From assembly GCA_032209605.1 (NCBI GenBank), contig JASFXZ010000012.1, positions 2,728,001-2,792,000 of the forward strand: a stretch of DNA of 64,000 nt, written 5' to 3'. The notes under the pieces are model-generated. The model made no database searches and was not told the DNA's origin. It saw nothing but the letters and a program-made list of their open reading frames with translations. Below are positions 1-11,197 of the stretch, one piece after another. The translations under genes were made by a program, and so were the position numbers. Each line of letters opens with the position of its first letter. Position 1 is the first letter of the stretch. This DNA is from Mactromeris polynyma. Its lineage: Eukaryota > Mollusca > Bivalvia > Venerida > Mactridae.

Positions 1-189
1 AGGTACCAGGGGACACCACAGGAATGATACCCAGCGTTAAGTGTTTGATGTTGGAGTTAACATATCCTGTATGTTATCGCTCGCCGTTTGGGCGCCGTAG
101 CCATGCCTTGTACATCTCGGGCATTGTTTATTTGATTTTTGTTGTGGTCTGTCGCTTCTTCCATCTTTAAAAGTTCTATTTCCTTGGGT

Positions 190-330
190 TTGGTGTCTGA
201 TCAATGTTTTTGTCCGATTGCTTTGATAAATTTAAAACGCCAAATGAAATAAAGAATAGAAGTCAAAATAAGAATGGATACGACAATGGCAATGAGATAC
301 TTAAGGCTGAAGCATGGTATGTTTGTGAAC
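190..330 (-). other. Short minus-strand frame with one predicted membrane segment
   Basis: Minus strand, about 45 codons without stop, with a strongly hydrophobic run of about 20 residues (Ile/Leu/Val/Tyr-rich) followed by basic residues. It lies downstream of the gag-pro remnant on the same strand, where an envelope-like tail could sit in some LTR elements. No other envelope hallmark is seen, so the assignment is only a possibility. Confidence 0.2.
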
Positions 331-539
331 TTGTAAATCTGAAATTTCCAAGTTTATTAACTATTCAAAAGGCATAGAACTTATTCTATTAAGATGTTTA
401 ATTATAGAAATACCTTGGGTGATGTACAAACTTTTTCTAACGGTGACCATAACGGATTGGACTTACATTAAAGGTGCCTGCCCATGAAGTAACCTTTCAT
501 TTATGTTTTTTGTCGCGAACAAATCAGTTGAAGAATCCA

Positions 540-830
540 AGATCATGATAAACTCTTACTTTGTTTTTGACAAGGAAATCCCTGCCTAAAATAAAATTCC
601 TTGTAATTCAGTTAACAATAAAGAAAATTTGCTCAATCTCGGTACCCCAGAATTTAATCAACAGATTTATCGACCCGTCAACAGTTAAATTAATCCCATT
701 AACATACTTTAAAGATACATAATTTGGATATGTTTTCGGTTTATCCTGCAACAAATTGTATGCTCTACGACTTATTTAACACACATCACAACCCGAATCT
801 AGTAATTTACCCATTTAGTGTTTCCAATTT
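540..830 (-). pseudogene. Retroelement aspartic protease remnant
   Basis: Minus-strand translation gives LLDSGCD near 790-810, which fits the D-[TS]-G catalytic loop of retropepsins. About 70 codons later comes ILGRDFL near 570-590, the typical closing motif of retroviral-type proteases. In-frame stops interrupt the start of the region. Together with the gag-like frames just upstream (1300-1940) this supports a degraded gag-pro unit. Reverse transcriptase and integrase are not visible: below 480 the sequence instead shows a hydrophobic segment, so either an internal deletion occurred or the rest lies outside. Confidence 0.5.
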
Positions 831-1299
831 GCAATAGACAGGAGCTTGTGTTTCCCGTCAAATTTATTTGATAAGTTTAAGCTGGCAATGATTTTCTTCC
901 GTGAACGCTCCACAATCACGGAAGGCAGTTAGTTTAAATGTTTGTGTAGTATTGTGAATTGTGTTTATATATTGGACGTTGTGTACCTACGTAGTTGTCA
1001 CGGTTTGGGAATCTAGCGTTTTGCGACCTTGTGTTACTTAGCCTTTTTATCTGATTGCTGACAGTTATAGTGATTGCTGTGGCCCCATAATCATGTCATT
1101 TTGACCCCTACCAGCTTGATAACTTTGTCCAGCATCAGATGCATTTTGTGAGTTTAACTGCGTGGTTGGTAGTTTGTCTGACGGTATGATGTGGGAACAG
1201 ACTTTCTATTACTATTACTATTGTCGCTATACGATTTATATGGCGGCATGTTTAGATGTGAACGGTAGTTATTTCGGCTACGTTGTTCCATATTTTACT

Positions 1300-1940
1300 A
1301 TCGCAATATTCTTGTCTTAAGTCAAAACGCATACTGATATTTTGTTCGGTTACGGCTCTCTTAACCGTGTCATCTAAGTTATTTGTATTTGCCCTGAGGC
1401 ATGCCATTTTGATGGAACGTTACCTGAGTCATTCTATAAAGATGTTTGTTTATAGCGATACTATTAATGCCATATTTGCCGGAGTTATTTGATCTATATA
1501 AGCTTCTTTAGCCAAAGACATTAATCGTTTTCCATAAATGTGTACACTTTCCCCATAAGTTTTAAGTTGTTTGACGTTAATTAGGGTAAGCAACCAACCC
1601 CAGCATCAAAATCTATATCAAATATATCAGCTAAAACTGAAATAAAGTTTTCATGAGTGGAATGTTCATTATCCTGATCTGCCATAAACCTACCAATAAA
1701 ATCTGACACACTTCCGATAGAGATTTGATATGCCACTAAAATGCGTTTTTTATTGTCTGTTATTTCAGATATTTGACAAATTTGTCAAGGTTCTTTTGCC
1801 AACCCTTTAATTTTTGTGCAGGATCCGCATTACATGTCTGTACCATGTGATTAGCACTTTGTGTACTCACTAAATTAGATACATTAAAAAGTGCAGTCGT
1901 TTTGTTAATGGCCTCCGTGTTAATCATTGTTAACATTATG
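1300..1940 (-). pseudogene. Degenerate gag-like region of an LTR retrotransposon
   Basis: On the minus strand an ATG near 1936 opens a short frame that ends in TAA at 1762-1760. The similarity continues in a second frame (about 1767-1588) and a third (about 1600-1462), so at least two frameshifts are present. Recognisable gag-like character: a tryptophan/lysine-rich start, then a block with SVSDFIGRF, then a segment with YGESVHIYGKRLMSLA. This resembles the 'Q..gEsv..Y..RL..LA' pattern of Ty3/gypsy-type capsids. It is followed downstream on the same strand by a protease remnant, which fits gag-pro order. Broken and not expected to be functional. The exact clade is not assigned. Confidence 0.5.
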
Positions 1941-2204
1941 TCTTATATCCTTTTTTGTAAAAAATAAATAAAAAACAATACCTACCTACTTCCCTAGTTT
2001 TATTTTAAATTACCTTAAATATGATGCTTTAGATATCACTACATGTTTGTTCATCACACTCCCTATGGGTCATAAACATATTTGACTATTGTTTACCATA
2101 TCTCATAACCTATTATCGCCTTGTCATTCTACTAAGAATTAAAAATATATAATATAATTTATCAATATAATTTAGTACCTATTAGAAATAAAAAATACTC
2201 AGAC

Positions 2205-2320
2205 TTACCCCATGTTGACGGTCCTTAGTCACAAGTACCAGTGTAGCGTACCCACAGCAACAAAACTTGGTTATAGGCCCGAGACCGAAAGTGTTTATTG
2301 TACACACTATATATACATAT
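2205..2320 (-). promoter_or_regulatory. Possible leader/promoter region of the minus-strand LTR element
   Basis: Reading the minus strand, a TATATATAG box lies near 2308-2316. About 100 nt further comes a strong splice-donor sequence GGGGTAAGTCTG (complement of 2210-2221). The gag-like ATG follows about 280 nt later. This would fit a 5' leader with a spliced first exon, but no LTR pair or primer-binding site was identified. Confidence 0.2.
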
Positions 2321-2390
2321 AATCAGGCCTGGAGGCTCTTAGTTATTTATGGTAATAATTAAAGTCTATACGACTATACGACATTATGTG

Positions 2391-2525
2391 ACACCTTGTG
2401 AATTTACCCTTGCACCTCCTCAATGCCGAATGTTTTGTGGACTGTTGTTTTCCCGGAGGTATGTGTGGGGAGGCATTGTCTTGTGTATTTGGCGTTCCCT
2501 GATGCAACTTATTTCTCTTCTACTG
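2391..2525 (+). repeat. Dispersed repeat family R3, copy 1
   Basis: Contains the block around CCCGGAGGTATGTGTGGGGA and GCATTGTCTTGTGTATTTGG, ending near TGCAACTTATTTCTCT. Related copies lie at about 19446-19545 (+), 30612-30900 (-), 36222-36480 (-) and 59290-59640 (+), with a looser relative near 52750-53100. No coding capacity is shared between copies, so the short open frames across it are incidental. Confidence 0.6.
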
Positions 2526-2529
2526 GATG

Positions 2530-3110
2530 ATAACCCTGCAACGCTTATTATGTCATCTAACCGCCGTTCCTCACCATAACTGTTGACAAACACTACACAC
2601 GAAGAGATGCTGTCCTTGTCTTAAGACATTTCAGTATCCAATATATTTGGTAACAATTAACAACATTAATGTGACAAAGCACACACTATTCTCGATTTGA
2701 TATTAAGAATCTATTTTAGGAAGACATTTCCAAATTTCGCTGCATTATCGGTCCCCAGTTAGGATGTTGTGATTTATGGTTACTGCAGGTACTGTGCGGA
2801 ACAGTAGCTGCATGTTTCCAGAGAGCCAATTCGGTAACGTCTAAATCTTATCTAATTGGAAAATCCGTTACAAAATGCTTTAGAGTAGAGTGATCGGTAA
2901 TCAATGGGGAGAGAAACAGCACAGCAAACGGCTGCTGTATCTCAGTGTGGTAGATATGTTACGATAACTCGTCCACAGACTTCTATTGGATTAGGTTGTT
3001 ATATTAGAGCTATGTCTCTGTATTAGAGGCATTTACGTTAGTGAATGCGAAGGTTAGAACTACTCTCAAGTTTGGACTTATACATAAACAATGTGAATGT
3101 ATTATAATTT
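2530..3110. other. Unassigned upstream sequence of the Galpha gene
   Basis: AT-rich sequence between the R3 repeat and the TATA-like box. I see no open frame, RNA gene or repeat that I can name. The proximal promoter should be here if exon 1 is correct. Confidence 0.4.
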
Positions 3111-3117
3111 TATAAAG
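3111..3117 (+). promoter_or_regulatory. TATA-like box upstream of Galpha exon 1
   Basis: TATAAAG lies 38 bp before the proposed ATG. A start site 25-30 bp downstream would leave a very short 5' leader of about 10-20 nt. In such AT-rich DNA the match could be chance. Confidence 0.25.
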
Positions 3118-3154
3118 ACTGGGATTCTGTATTTTATTCAGTTTGTTCTTTAAC

Positions 3155-3199
3155 ATGGAACCCAAGAAATCGAAAAATACGCTTAAAAGAGTGAAAAAG
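3155..3199 (+). CDS. Galpha exon 1 (N-terminal basic segment, residues 1-15)
   Basis: ATG in a reasonable context (AACATGG) opens MEPKKSKNTLKRVKK and meets a good donor, AAG|GTACGT, in phase 0. Exon 2 starts in phase 0, and no other start in frame with exon 2 is available beside it, so this is the best first exon I can find. It is very lysine-rich. It lacks Gly2 (myristoylation) and Cys3 (palmitoylation), which typical Galpha subunits use for membrane attachment; a polybasic patch could partly substitute. The 37.5-kb intron to exon 2 makes this link less certain than the others. An alternative or additional 5' exon within the intron is possible. Confidence 0.55.
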
Positions 3200-5888
3200 G
3201 TACGTGCTTTATTTTAATCTACCTAGAAAGGAATGGGTCAATATCAAGATTTATTTGAATGTGCGCATCCACATTTTATTATTTCATTATTTGGCCCAGT
3301 CTTTTTTTAAATTATATAGCCATTTATATACCAAGTACATTTAAAAACGCTCAAAAATATTTTCTCGAGATTTTTTACATACATAGGGATACAGAAAGGG
3401 ACTGTATATCTTGTTTTTCACGTTTGTGCAACATATAAGATATAACTCATCGCAAATATTGGGTATTTTCATATAAAATAAGCTTTCAAAATGCAAAAAA
3501 AATGACGCTTTACAAACAATTTGTAGATCTAAACTGTGCGTTTTTAAATGTACTGAGTATTAATATGTGTATATTCCCGAGGATCAGTAATGGTGAAACC
3601 GGTTGAAGAACTCATAGTAGATTTTTCATGTAACATTCTTATTTAATAACCATATTTATGTAAACTTCAAAGTTCATATACATGCCTATGTAGTTGTAGG
3701 TGATGTTACCAATTGGTATACAACTTATGAAGTCATTGAAACAATTTTTTGAGAAAGAAGGTTCAAACCCATGGCGAGAAATATGCTCTTGACAAATTGA
3801 CTGAAGATGAGACATTCGAAGTCATTTATCCCGCACCTCGAATTCATTTGGAGAAGCGGTCAGCTGCTTCTGAATGAATAGGTCTTTACTTGGTTGGTAA
3901 CCATAAATACTGGTGACCCATTTACAGAACTGAAACACTGTTGAAAAATATTGTAAAATACCAACCTTATCTTAAAATCTTTTATAACTTTTCTTTATGA
4001 AAGCGATGATAATTTCGAGAAACCTTGCTGAGACAGTGATGTATTGATATTTGATATGAATGTTTACATTATCCACATGAGTTCATTCTCTTTATAAACA
4101 ATATGTTCCTCTGTGATAATCATATTGTTTTTGTTTTCTATGTAATCGTGAAATTGTTATATAACATACGGCAATAATATTGTGTAGGCAGATTACAATA
4201 GCCGGATCGGGATTAAGTTTTTCTTACCTTCTTAATGAAGTAATTCCCCACACATTCGAACTAAACATAGGACAAATTCTCAGACGACATGATGTGGGAG
4301 TCTTTGTTTGTGTCTTTCCAGCGATATCGTTCACGTCATGGGATTAATCAAATACGTGAAAGACATTTACCAAGACTACTATGGCAGTAGCTTTTAATCA
4401 CTGGAGCAAAGCCTATTCAAAACCGGCGTTCATTTTAAATGCCAGTCATTCCTTTTGATATCACCGACAGTGTGGCATTATGGGTTTAAGAAACAATTAC
4501 TTCGTCTCTTGTGTCACAATTATCGGTTTGTTTGTTATCTTGTTAAAGTCAACGAACGAATAACTCATTGGCACCATTCCGTTTCAAGTACAACATTGAA
4601 ACAGAACACTTGGAGAACAGTATGAGAGAACACGGGACATCTAAACGACACACCTTCAGTCAGTGTTGGAACAGATATTGACAACATGTTACAAAAGAGC
4701 TTCATAATTTATACAGAGACTTCACTTTAAGTAACTTTTATCGATAGAGCTGCTCATAGCTTTTAACTCTAGATTATCTTTTTGTTTGTTCAGGAACATT
4801 TATCGATTCTATCTATTTGACTGCTATTTAAACTATGCCATCTGAATACGCCCTATGGAGATAGTGATAAATTATTAATTATTATTTATTTTACACACAA
4901 AGTTTTAGTTTTGTATGACATGTGTTATGTTCATCAAGCACTGAAATCAAAGTATTCCTATCAGCTTCTGTATCTACATGCAGATAACTATGTATCGCTT
5001 TCATCTCTTAAAGTGCTGAGTTTAATAGTGTACGTTTTCTAGTAAATATTGGAAAATAGATATTAGATGCCATATTGTATTCCACAACAGATTTCGCTAA
5101 TAATGTGTTTGCAGTGTAGGCGGAGTACTTGCATAGCGCTGACACATCATTATTGTCTAATTAACAGCTATTCGATAAATGGTTGAATGTAGTTTATGAA
5201 ATTAACTTGTGTATTGCAGTTGTAAAAATGCCAGTAAAAGTCGCTTTTCATATATCCTTACAATCGGCAGTTTGGATGTACTATATAAATATTGGAGGAA
5301 AGCATTCGACATCCGTATTTACAGTTTCACTACATGTCATTGTTTTTAAATTTACACGTAGGAAATATCTACACACAAATTCCCCTAAACGTTCAACTGT
5401 TTTGAGAAAGATAAAACATTCGGAAAAGCAATATTGCAAATAATTCTTTTTGGTGCACCCCTAAACTAGGATTAAACACACAATGGCGTTTTGCCACTGA
5501 CTGTTTTATGGCAATGGTACCAATCATCTATGTTTGTCACGTGTCCGTATTAGTTTTTATAATTGTTAACATGTAAGGTCATCTTTAAAGCATTGTTTGT
5601 TTGCAATTATGCGACGGACACATGACATATGCCGCGACTCAATTTATTTGTTCAGGTTCATCGATGAAAAAAATTGTTTTCTGTATTTTTACCTTGCGCG
5701 TAAAAAAGTCATAAAATGTTTCTATAATTGAAGATAATGAAACTTTGAATGTACACTTTGTATTTTTTTATATGAAAATGAGTGGATAAGCCACAACATG
5801 GGAGGAAATACACATAATACATGCAATGCATCAATACATATATACACAAGTAGACTGTTGACGATGCCATTACAGTACTAACAAGAAC

Positions 5889-6157
5889 TATACTCAAAAG
5901 AAAAAGTTTAGTCAGTAATTTCGTTTTGGACTCAAGTTAGTAAATTTAAATGATCAGAAGAAAAAGTTAAGTCAGTGCTTATACTTTGTAAATTACTTTT
6001 GGGAAACAAAAATATAAAGTCAAACCAATTTAATTACAACATAGCTAATTTTATCATCCAACATTTGTTGTATATGAACATTTACTTAACAAACAATATA
6101 AATTGCTGACTTGAGACCAAAACTAAAATACTGACTTAACTTTTTCTTCTGAGTATA
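5889..6157. mobile_element. MITE (269 bp) with ~55-bp terminal inverted repeats, TA target
   Basis: The ends are inverted copies: TATACTCAAAAGAAAAAGTT on the left matches the complement of the right end AACTTTTTCTTCTGAGTATA, extending inward about 55 bp through the GTTTTGG block. A third internal piece, AGAAGAAAAAGTTAAGTCAG, occurs near 5955. The flanking DNA belongs to repeat family R2. Comparing with the uninterrupted R2 copy at 41331 (AACAAGAAATATCTTG) shows insertion at a TA dinucleotide, now duplicated. No coding capacity. Tc1/mariner-type mobilisation is inferred from the TA target only. Confidence 0.7.
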
Positions 6158-6260
6158 TCTTGAAAAAAGAAGGTCGGCGCAACCTGCAGCAAGCAATTTT
6201 AGCTGCAATCTGAAGGTTGAGATTTGTTGCGCAACATGAACAAGAAATATCTTTAAAAAA
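6158..6260 (+). repeat. Dispersed repeat family R2, partial copy split by a MITE
   Basis: Begins TATCTTGAAAAAAGAAGGTC GGCGCAA and continues to TTTGTTGCGCAACATGAACA, matching the R2 copies at 13306 and 41331. The left tip (AACAAGAA) lies before the MITE at 5889. Confidence 0.6.
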
Positions 6261-7319
6261 GATAAAAGGCATAGATAGAATGATGTATCCAGGTATGTTA
6301 AATTAAATAATGTTTTGGCAACATGTTGCAAAAATAAATCCTTACAAAAAATTAACTCGGATCTAAAAACTATAATCATGGACCTGTCTTATCAGGGTCA
6401 TTTTATATAATATTATTATGCTTTTTCGTATATTCGTACCCCTAAGCAGATAGCCATTGCAAGTTCATTCAGTACACAGTTTACTTACATGTTTTTCATT
6501 TGAACTAAAAAAAATAATGTAAATCAAAGACTGAAGCAACATTTGTTTATGTTTTTGCAATGAAACATGTGCTGAAACACAGAAGGTCAGTGATCTGGAT
6601 CGTCTGGAAGCTTTCTTGTTTTTTTTGCGATTTCTTTTTTTTCTGACAAAGCTACGTTTGACGATAAATAAAAAGTTTGCATTACCAGATGATTAATATA
6701 AGATGTGAAACGAAGCGTTAATGTGTAAATATTTGGACTACGTGCTAACCTGGCTATTTATTATGACTTTTAACTGTAATGAGGTTAAATGTAGCAAGCA
6801 AGCAGTTGGAAATTATAAATTTTTGAGGTGCACGAATTTGATGAGAAGGCACGAATAGATGAGAAAGAGGCATACTTATTAACTACTTCCGGCAAAATTA
6901 GAGCTGCTAACGAACGCACATCTTAAGAAACCCCAATTTGGTACCTCATGGGTGAACAGAAACCTCGTTTGATTCCTCTTGGGTGAAAATATGATCGGTC
7001 AGATTTTAAAAGCCCGCTTCGAGGAAAACATGTGGTTGGTCAAAAATGTAGGTCAAAATCAATGTTATACAGCTACGCCGAAAAATATAAAAGTTAATGT
7101 TTTTACGTTTTGTCAACACATATACTCGTACATCCCTTATTGAACGGTTTGTTACCTTTCCGAAATCCCTTGGGGACGTAATCGTCTACATTTTTCTTAA
7201 TATGCAATATTTCCCTTAGATTGATTTGTATGTACCTTCAAACCACATAATATTTTATATTAAAACAATATATAAGCAATATATAGAGCAGGTGTTGTAT
7301 TAGAAGTCGATTTCGGTAA

Positions 7320-7512
7320 TGGAATATGGATTTCGGTAAATTGCCCAAATTCAGAGAATTTCGGTAAGGTACCTCTTATCGAAAGGTTAACCAATCCGCG
7401 TCAAGGTTACAACCGTTGTTTGGTTGAAGAGATGTTGGTTTAGTGGCTAACGTAAGATTTGATTGGTTTACACAACACTGCTATGCATATAGCAAAGCCA
7501 TGGTAGTACGGA
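7320..7512 (+). repeat. Dispersed repeat family R2, middle/right part
   Basis: Shares GGATTTCGGTAA, TATCGAAAGGTTAACCAATC, GGTTGAAGAGA, AACGTAAGATTTGATTGGTT and CATGGTAGTACGG with the R2 copies at 7755, 13306 and 41331. Non-coding. Confidence 0.65.
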
Positions 7513-7754
7513 TGTGCCGGAAAAAACATACCTACCCACTGTTAACATTCCGGGTAGCTTAACCGCAAACAAACATTTTAAGGGTGGCCCATGTACATAT
7601 TTATGTCTCCTTGTGCTTTTAGAATGGCTGTACCTCTGCTTGCCTTCGTGATGTATTTTAGTCATGACGTTATAATTGATTGCTCAGTACACATCAATGA
7701 GCACACTAGCAAAGTGATGGTTAGGAATTAAAAATGATGACCTTTATCTTTTAT

Positions 7755-7912
7755 GTCAGTAAGGTAACGTACCCGTTATCGAAAGGTTAACCAATCCACG
7801 TCAAGGTTCCAAAGTTGGTTTAGTGGTTAACGTAAGATTTGATTAGTTGAAACAACACTGATATGCAAAAAGCAAAACCATGTTAGTACGGCTGCGCCGA
7901 AAAACAAAGCTG
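7755..7912 (+). repeat. Dispersed repeat family R2, right part, second adjacent copy
   Basis: Contains TATCGAAAGGTTAACCAATC, GTTTAGTGGTTAACGTAAGA and CATGTTAGTACGGCTGCGCC. It lies about 240 bp after a similar copy, so the two may be a local duplication or independent insertions. Confidence 0.65.
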
Positions 7913-8828
7913 TGATATTTGTCAGTTATAAATCTCGAAACTCTAGTTCTAACATTTTGGTAAAATGAGTGTCTAAGCGTTAGAGCGTAAATATTATCGC
8001 GTATAAGTGTTATCTTGATATACTCCATCACACCTTCATGACGTATTTGTTTCTAGTATAACACCAAAGTGTGAATCTATGCGTACTTGTTTGGTCATTA
8101 TTTGCCACCGTCCGATTGTGACCCTGTTATAGAAACTGGGGTGCAAATTAGACATAACAATTTTGGATTGATTTCGTTTATATCCATTAATAATTAATGA
8201 ATCGATACTTGATCACCAATATGTACCTATCATTGATTTATAGTTAAAACTCCTATAAAGTGTATGGTATCCAATAATCGCATCGTAACATTCAGGTATT
8301 TCATATAGGTAGACTATGAATTCATCTCATGGCGGATGCGATGTTTTTCTTGAATATGATCGATAATTATGATTTTATTATTTAATAGAAAAAACAGTTT
8401 GTAATGGTTTTAATACTGACAACATACGAAGCATATATTTAAATAGGCGAATTGTTTCACTGACAGTTCTCTTGATCTGCCAGCTACCACACAATTAATG
8501 AATGCCATTTAAAATGAAAACTGAACCCGTTGCTTGCTTATAATGATCGATTGTTGTGCTCTGACAATTCTCACAAGTTTGTTTAGATTCAACATTCCCT
8601 TAACAGGTTTAGTTAAAATGTATATGAAACGACAAAGAATGTGATTGTCAATCGATCAAATGACATATTCCATAATGATTGTTCTTCAGCACAGTATCAC
8701 TCAACCTTAATGTTTGTTTTCTGTTTCCAGTTTGTCAATGTGGTCGTTTATGTATACATTTTCATGTTTCCTTTGCTTTCGGTGTGAATGCGCTCTATGT
8801 ATGAGGTTCGTCCTGTTCGTCTTCTGAA

Positions 8829-9067
8829 ATGAGCGCTGCTATAGGATTTACAACTTCTTCTGCAAGTGACGTCATCTCAAGAAAACGCGACATGTGATGT
8901 CACTTTTCACGAGCAGGAAACCTTATTTACTCCACATCGTCACTTTGTTTTCATATTGCCATATGGGGCAAATATTGCTTACTGTCAGTACATGATGACT
9001 TCACATGGGACGTTTTCTGGAAATGACGTCACTCAAACAAGAAGTTGGAAATCGTACAGCGGCGCGC
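8829..9067 (+). mobile_element. CRE-rich TA MITE family, copy A
   Basis: About 240 bp. The left arm GAGCGCTGCTATAGGATTTA leads into AAGTGACGTCATCTCAAGAA, and the right arm is its inverted counterpart, ending GAAATCGTACAGCGGCGCGC. The arms are about 75 bp and carry TGACGTCA near both ends. The centre has the family signature CATATGGGGCAAATATTGCT. Six other copies lie at 10795, 29286, 40268, 49449, 54211 and 56058. Confidence 0.8.
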
Positions 9068-9838
9068 AAATATTCACTTTTCTGCCAGTTCATTTAAGCC
9101 ATGCATGCCATAAGATGTAAACATATTGTCCTTGAGTGTTATCGAACACTCCTTGAAGACGAAAGAAAAATATGTCTTCCACGGATTTAATTGTATTGGA
9201 AATAATTGTGACCAGTCGCGTTGTTTTAGAAACAGTTTAAAGTCTGAAGTGCTTTTAAACAATTCCCCGATAGTCTGGAACAGGATAACAGCAATAACGT
9301 GGTTATTTTAATTAATTTCTTGTCATCACTTTAAGTGTCGTTTCCGATCATTTGAATCACTTTCATTGGAGGGAATGTGAAACTCTAGACTGTCACGCAC
9401 TCTATTAAATGGGATGCAATTAAGTAACTTCACGAGATGTCGTTTATCTCCGTCAAGTTTTCATTATCAAGATATTACGATCTAAGCTTAATTACACCAA
9501 TAAATACTGTCATACAGGGACTTGGCCCCGAAATTGACCGTTTAATACTAACAATTGTTCAGGAAAAACATCCGGAAAATGTATCGCAACAATTCTTTTA
9601 TAATTGAAAGGGGGGTAGCAATGCGATAACATTACCATCACCAAAATAAATAAAAAAGTACATTTGCAGTAGTATGTCTTGCATTGTGTCTAATGTTAGT
9701 AGCTTTTGTAGACAAAAGCGAAGGAGTTAAGCAGACGAGACAACATTCACAGAACGGGACATTCATACACATTTCCATAGGCTACGAAAGACAATAATGT
9801 CAAAGTTGATTCAAAATAATGTTGGCCATTGGCCCAAA

Positions 9839-10056
9839 ATACACATTAATACATGTATGTGCAACAAAATACACAACAATACATGTATGTGCAACAAAAT
9901 ACACAACAATACATGTATGTGCAACAAAAATACACAACAATACATGTATGTGCAACAAAATACACAACAATACATGTATGTGCAACAAAATACACAACAA
10001 TACGTGTACGTGCAAAAAAATACACAACAATACATGTATGTGCAACAAAATACACA
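9839..10056 (+). repeat. 30-bp tandem repeat, about 7 units
   Basis: Unit is ACACAACAATACATGTATGT followed by GCAACAAAAT, with few substitutions (one unit has ACGTGTACGTGC; another has an extra A). Because 30 is divisible by three and the unit has no stop in several frames, open frames of 74-93 codons appear on both strands. These are artefacts of the repeat. Each unit contains the palindrome ACATGTATGT/TACATGTA. Confidence 0.9.
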
Positions 10057-10794
10057 ATTTCAAGAGTTGTGACATCGATTAGATTACACAATAATAAACT
10101 CGTATGTGTGTGTATGGAAACTATAAGTTCATGAAAAAAGAGTTTAAGGCGATAGACTTGCCATGTGTTTTGACAAGTTTATCAATATACACATTTATGG
10201 ATTAACTCTGTACACTGTATAGTAAATGTGTACATGTAGAATGATTTTTGATTATTTTTTAATATCAAAAGTATTTTTGGAAAGGAGAGAAAGTATACAG
10301 TCAAGCTTATGCTATCGAGTTATTTTCAAAAATATATCAATATAAATATAAAAATCTAGATTGTCCGTACTTACCCCTTGTTTCTGTTGTTGTTATTATG
10401 GAATAAAAACATAATTTTATGTTTTTTGGAAAATTCTTGATAGCATGAGGTAGATTTGATTATTATCTTTTGCATATATGTGTTTCTTCAGCAAAATTAA
10501 CGCTTGTGCAATTAGCCTGATTTACCGGACAACATGTTCAATTTGACAGTACCAAAATTTCAAATAACTTCATTATTTTTAAACATTTTTACAAAATTAC
10601 AGCAGTATTAGTTGAAGTACTGTATATAACGACAAAACAGTATACATTTCATCTTGGTATGTCATGCAGTTAGATAATTAATTATGAAAAGCAAATATGG
10701 CTATTTCGTTCTGCCTATATCGCCTTAATATGTATTGCTATCAGCTGATAATTATGATCATTAAGAACATGCTTGATAAGATACAAAAGCATAT

Positions 10795-11000
10795 TTGAGC
10801 GTCATTTCAATAAAACGCAACATATGATGTCACTATGTGCAAACAGGAAACAAAATTTACTCCATATGGTCAATTCTTTTTCATACCGACATATGGGGCA
10901 AATATTGCTTATTGTCAGAACATGGTGACGTCACATGTGACCTTTTCTGGAAATGACGTCACTTATATAAAAAGTTGGAGATCGTACAGCGGCGCTCATT
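10795..11000 (+). mobile_element. CRE-rich TA MITE family, copy B (internal deletion in left arm)
   Basis: Left tip TGAGC is joined directly to GTCATTTCAATAAAACGCAA, so about 25 bp of the left arm is missing compared with copy D. The centre CATATGGGGCAAATATTGCT and the right arm with TGACGTCACTTATA and ATCGTACAGCGGCGCTCAT are kept. Same orientation as copy A. Confidence 0.75.
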
Positions 11001-11175
11001 TATACATTCAGTCATGTTCAATTAATTAAATTGCTATTAAAGGGACTCAACAATATCTCTACATTGAGGGTAGTTCTGAAAAAAGTGCTTTCATTAACTG
11101 ATGAGAGAATTGAATAACATTGATAAAGATGCTTAAAATCTATCTACAAAGGACAAAGGACTGCACAACAACTGT

Positions 11176-11197
11176 GACATAATGACGTCATTATGTC
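11176..11197. other. Perfect 22-bp palindrome centred on TGACGTCA
   Basis: Arms GACATAATGAC / GTCATTATGTC pair perfectly around a consensus cAMP-response element. It lies outside the MITE copies, 180 bp after copy B. Functional use is not shown. Confidence 0.5.

Noticed and set aside
9797..10134. Six overlapping open frames on both strands
   Set aside because: They all come from the 30-bp tandem repeat, which happens to lack stops in several frames.
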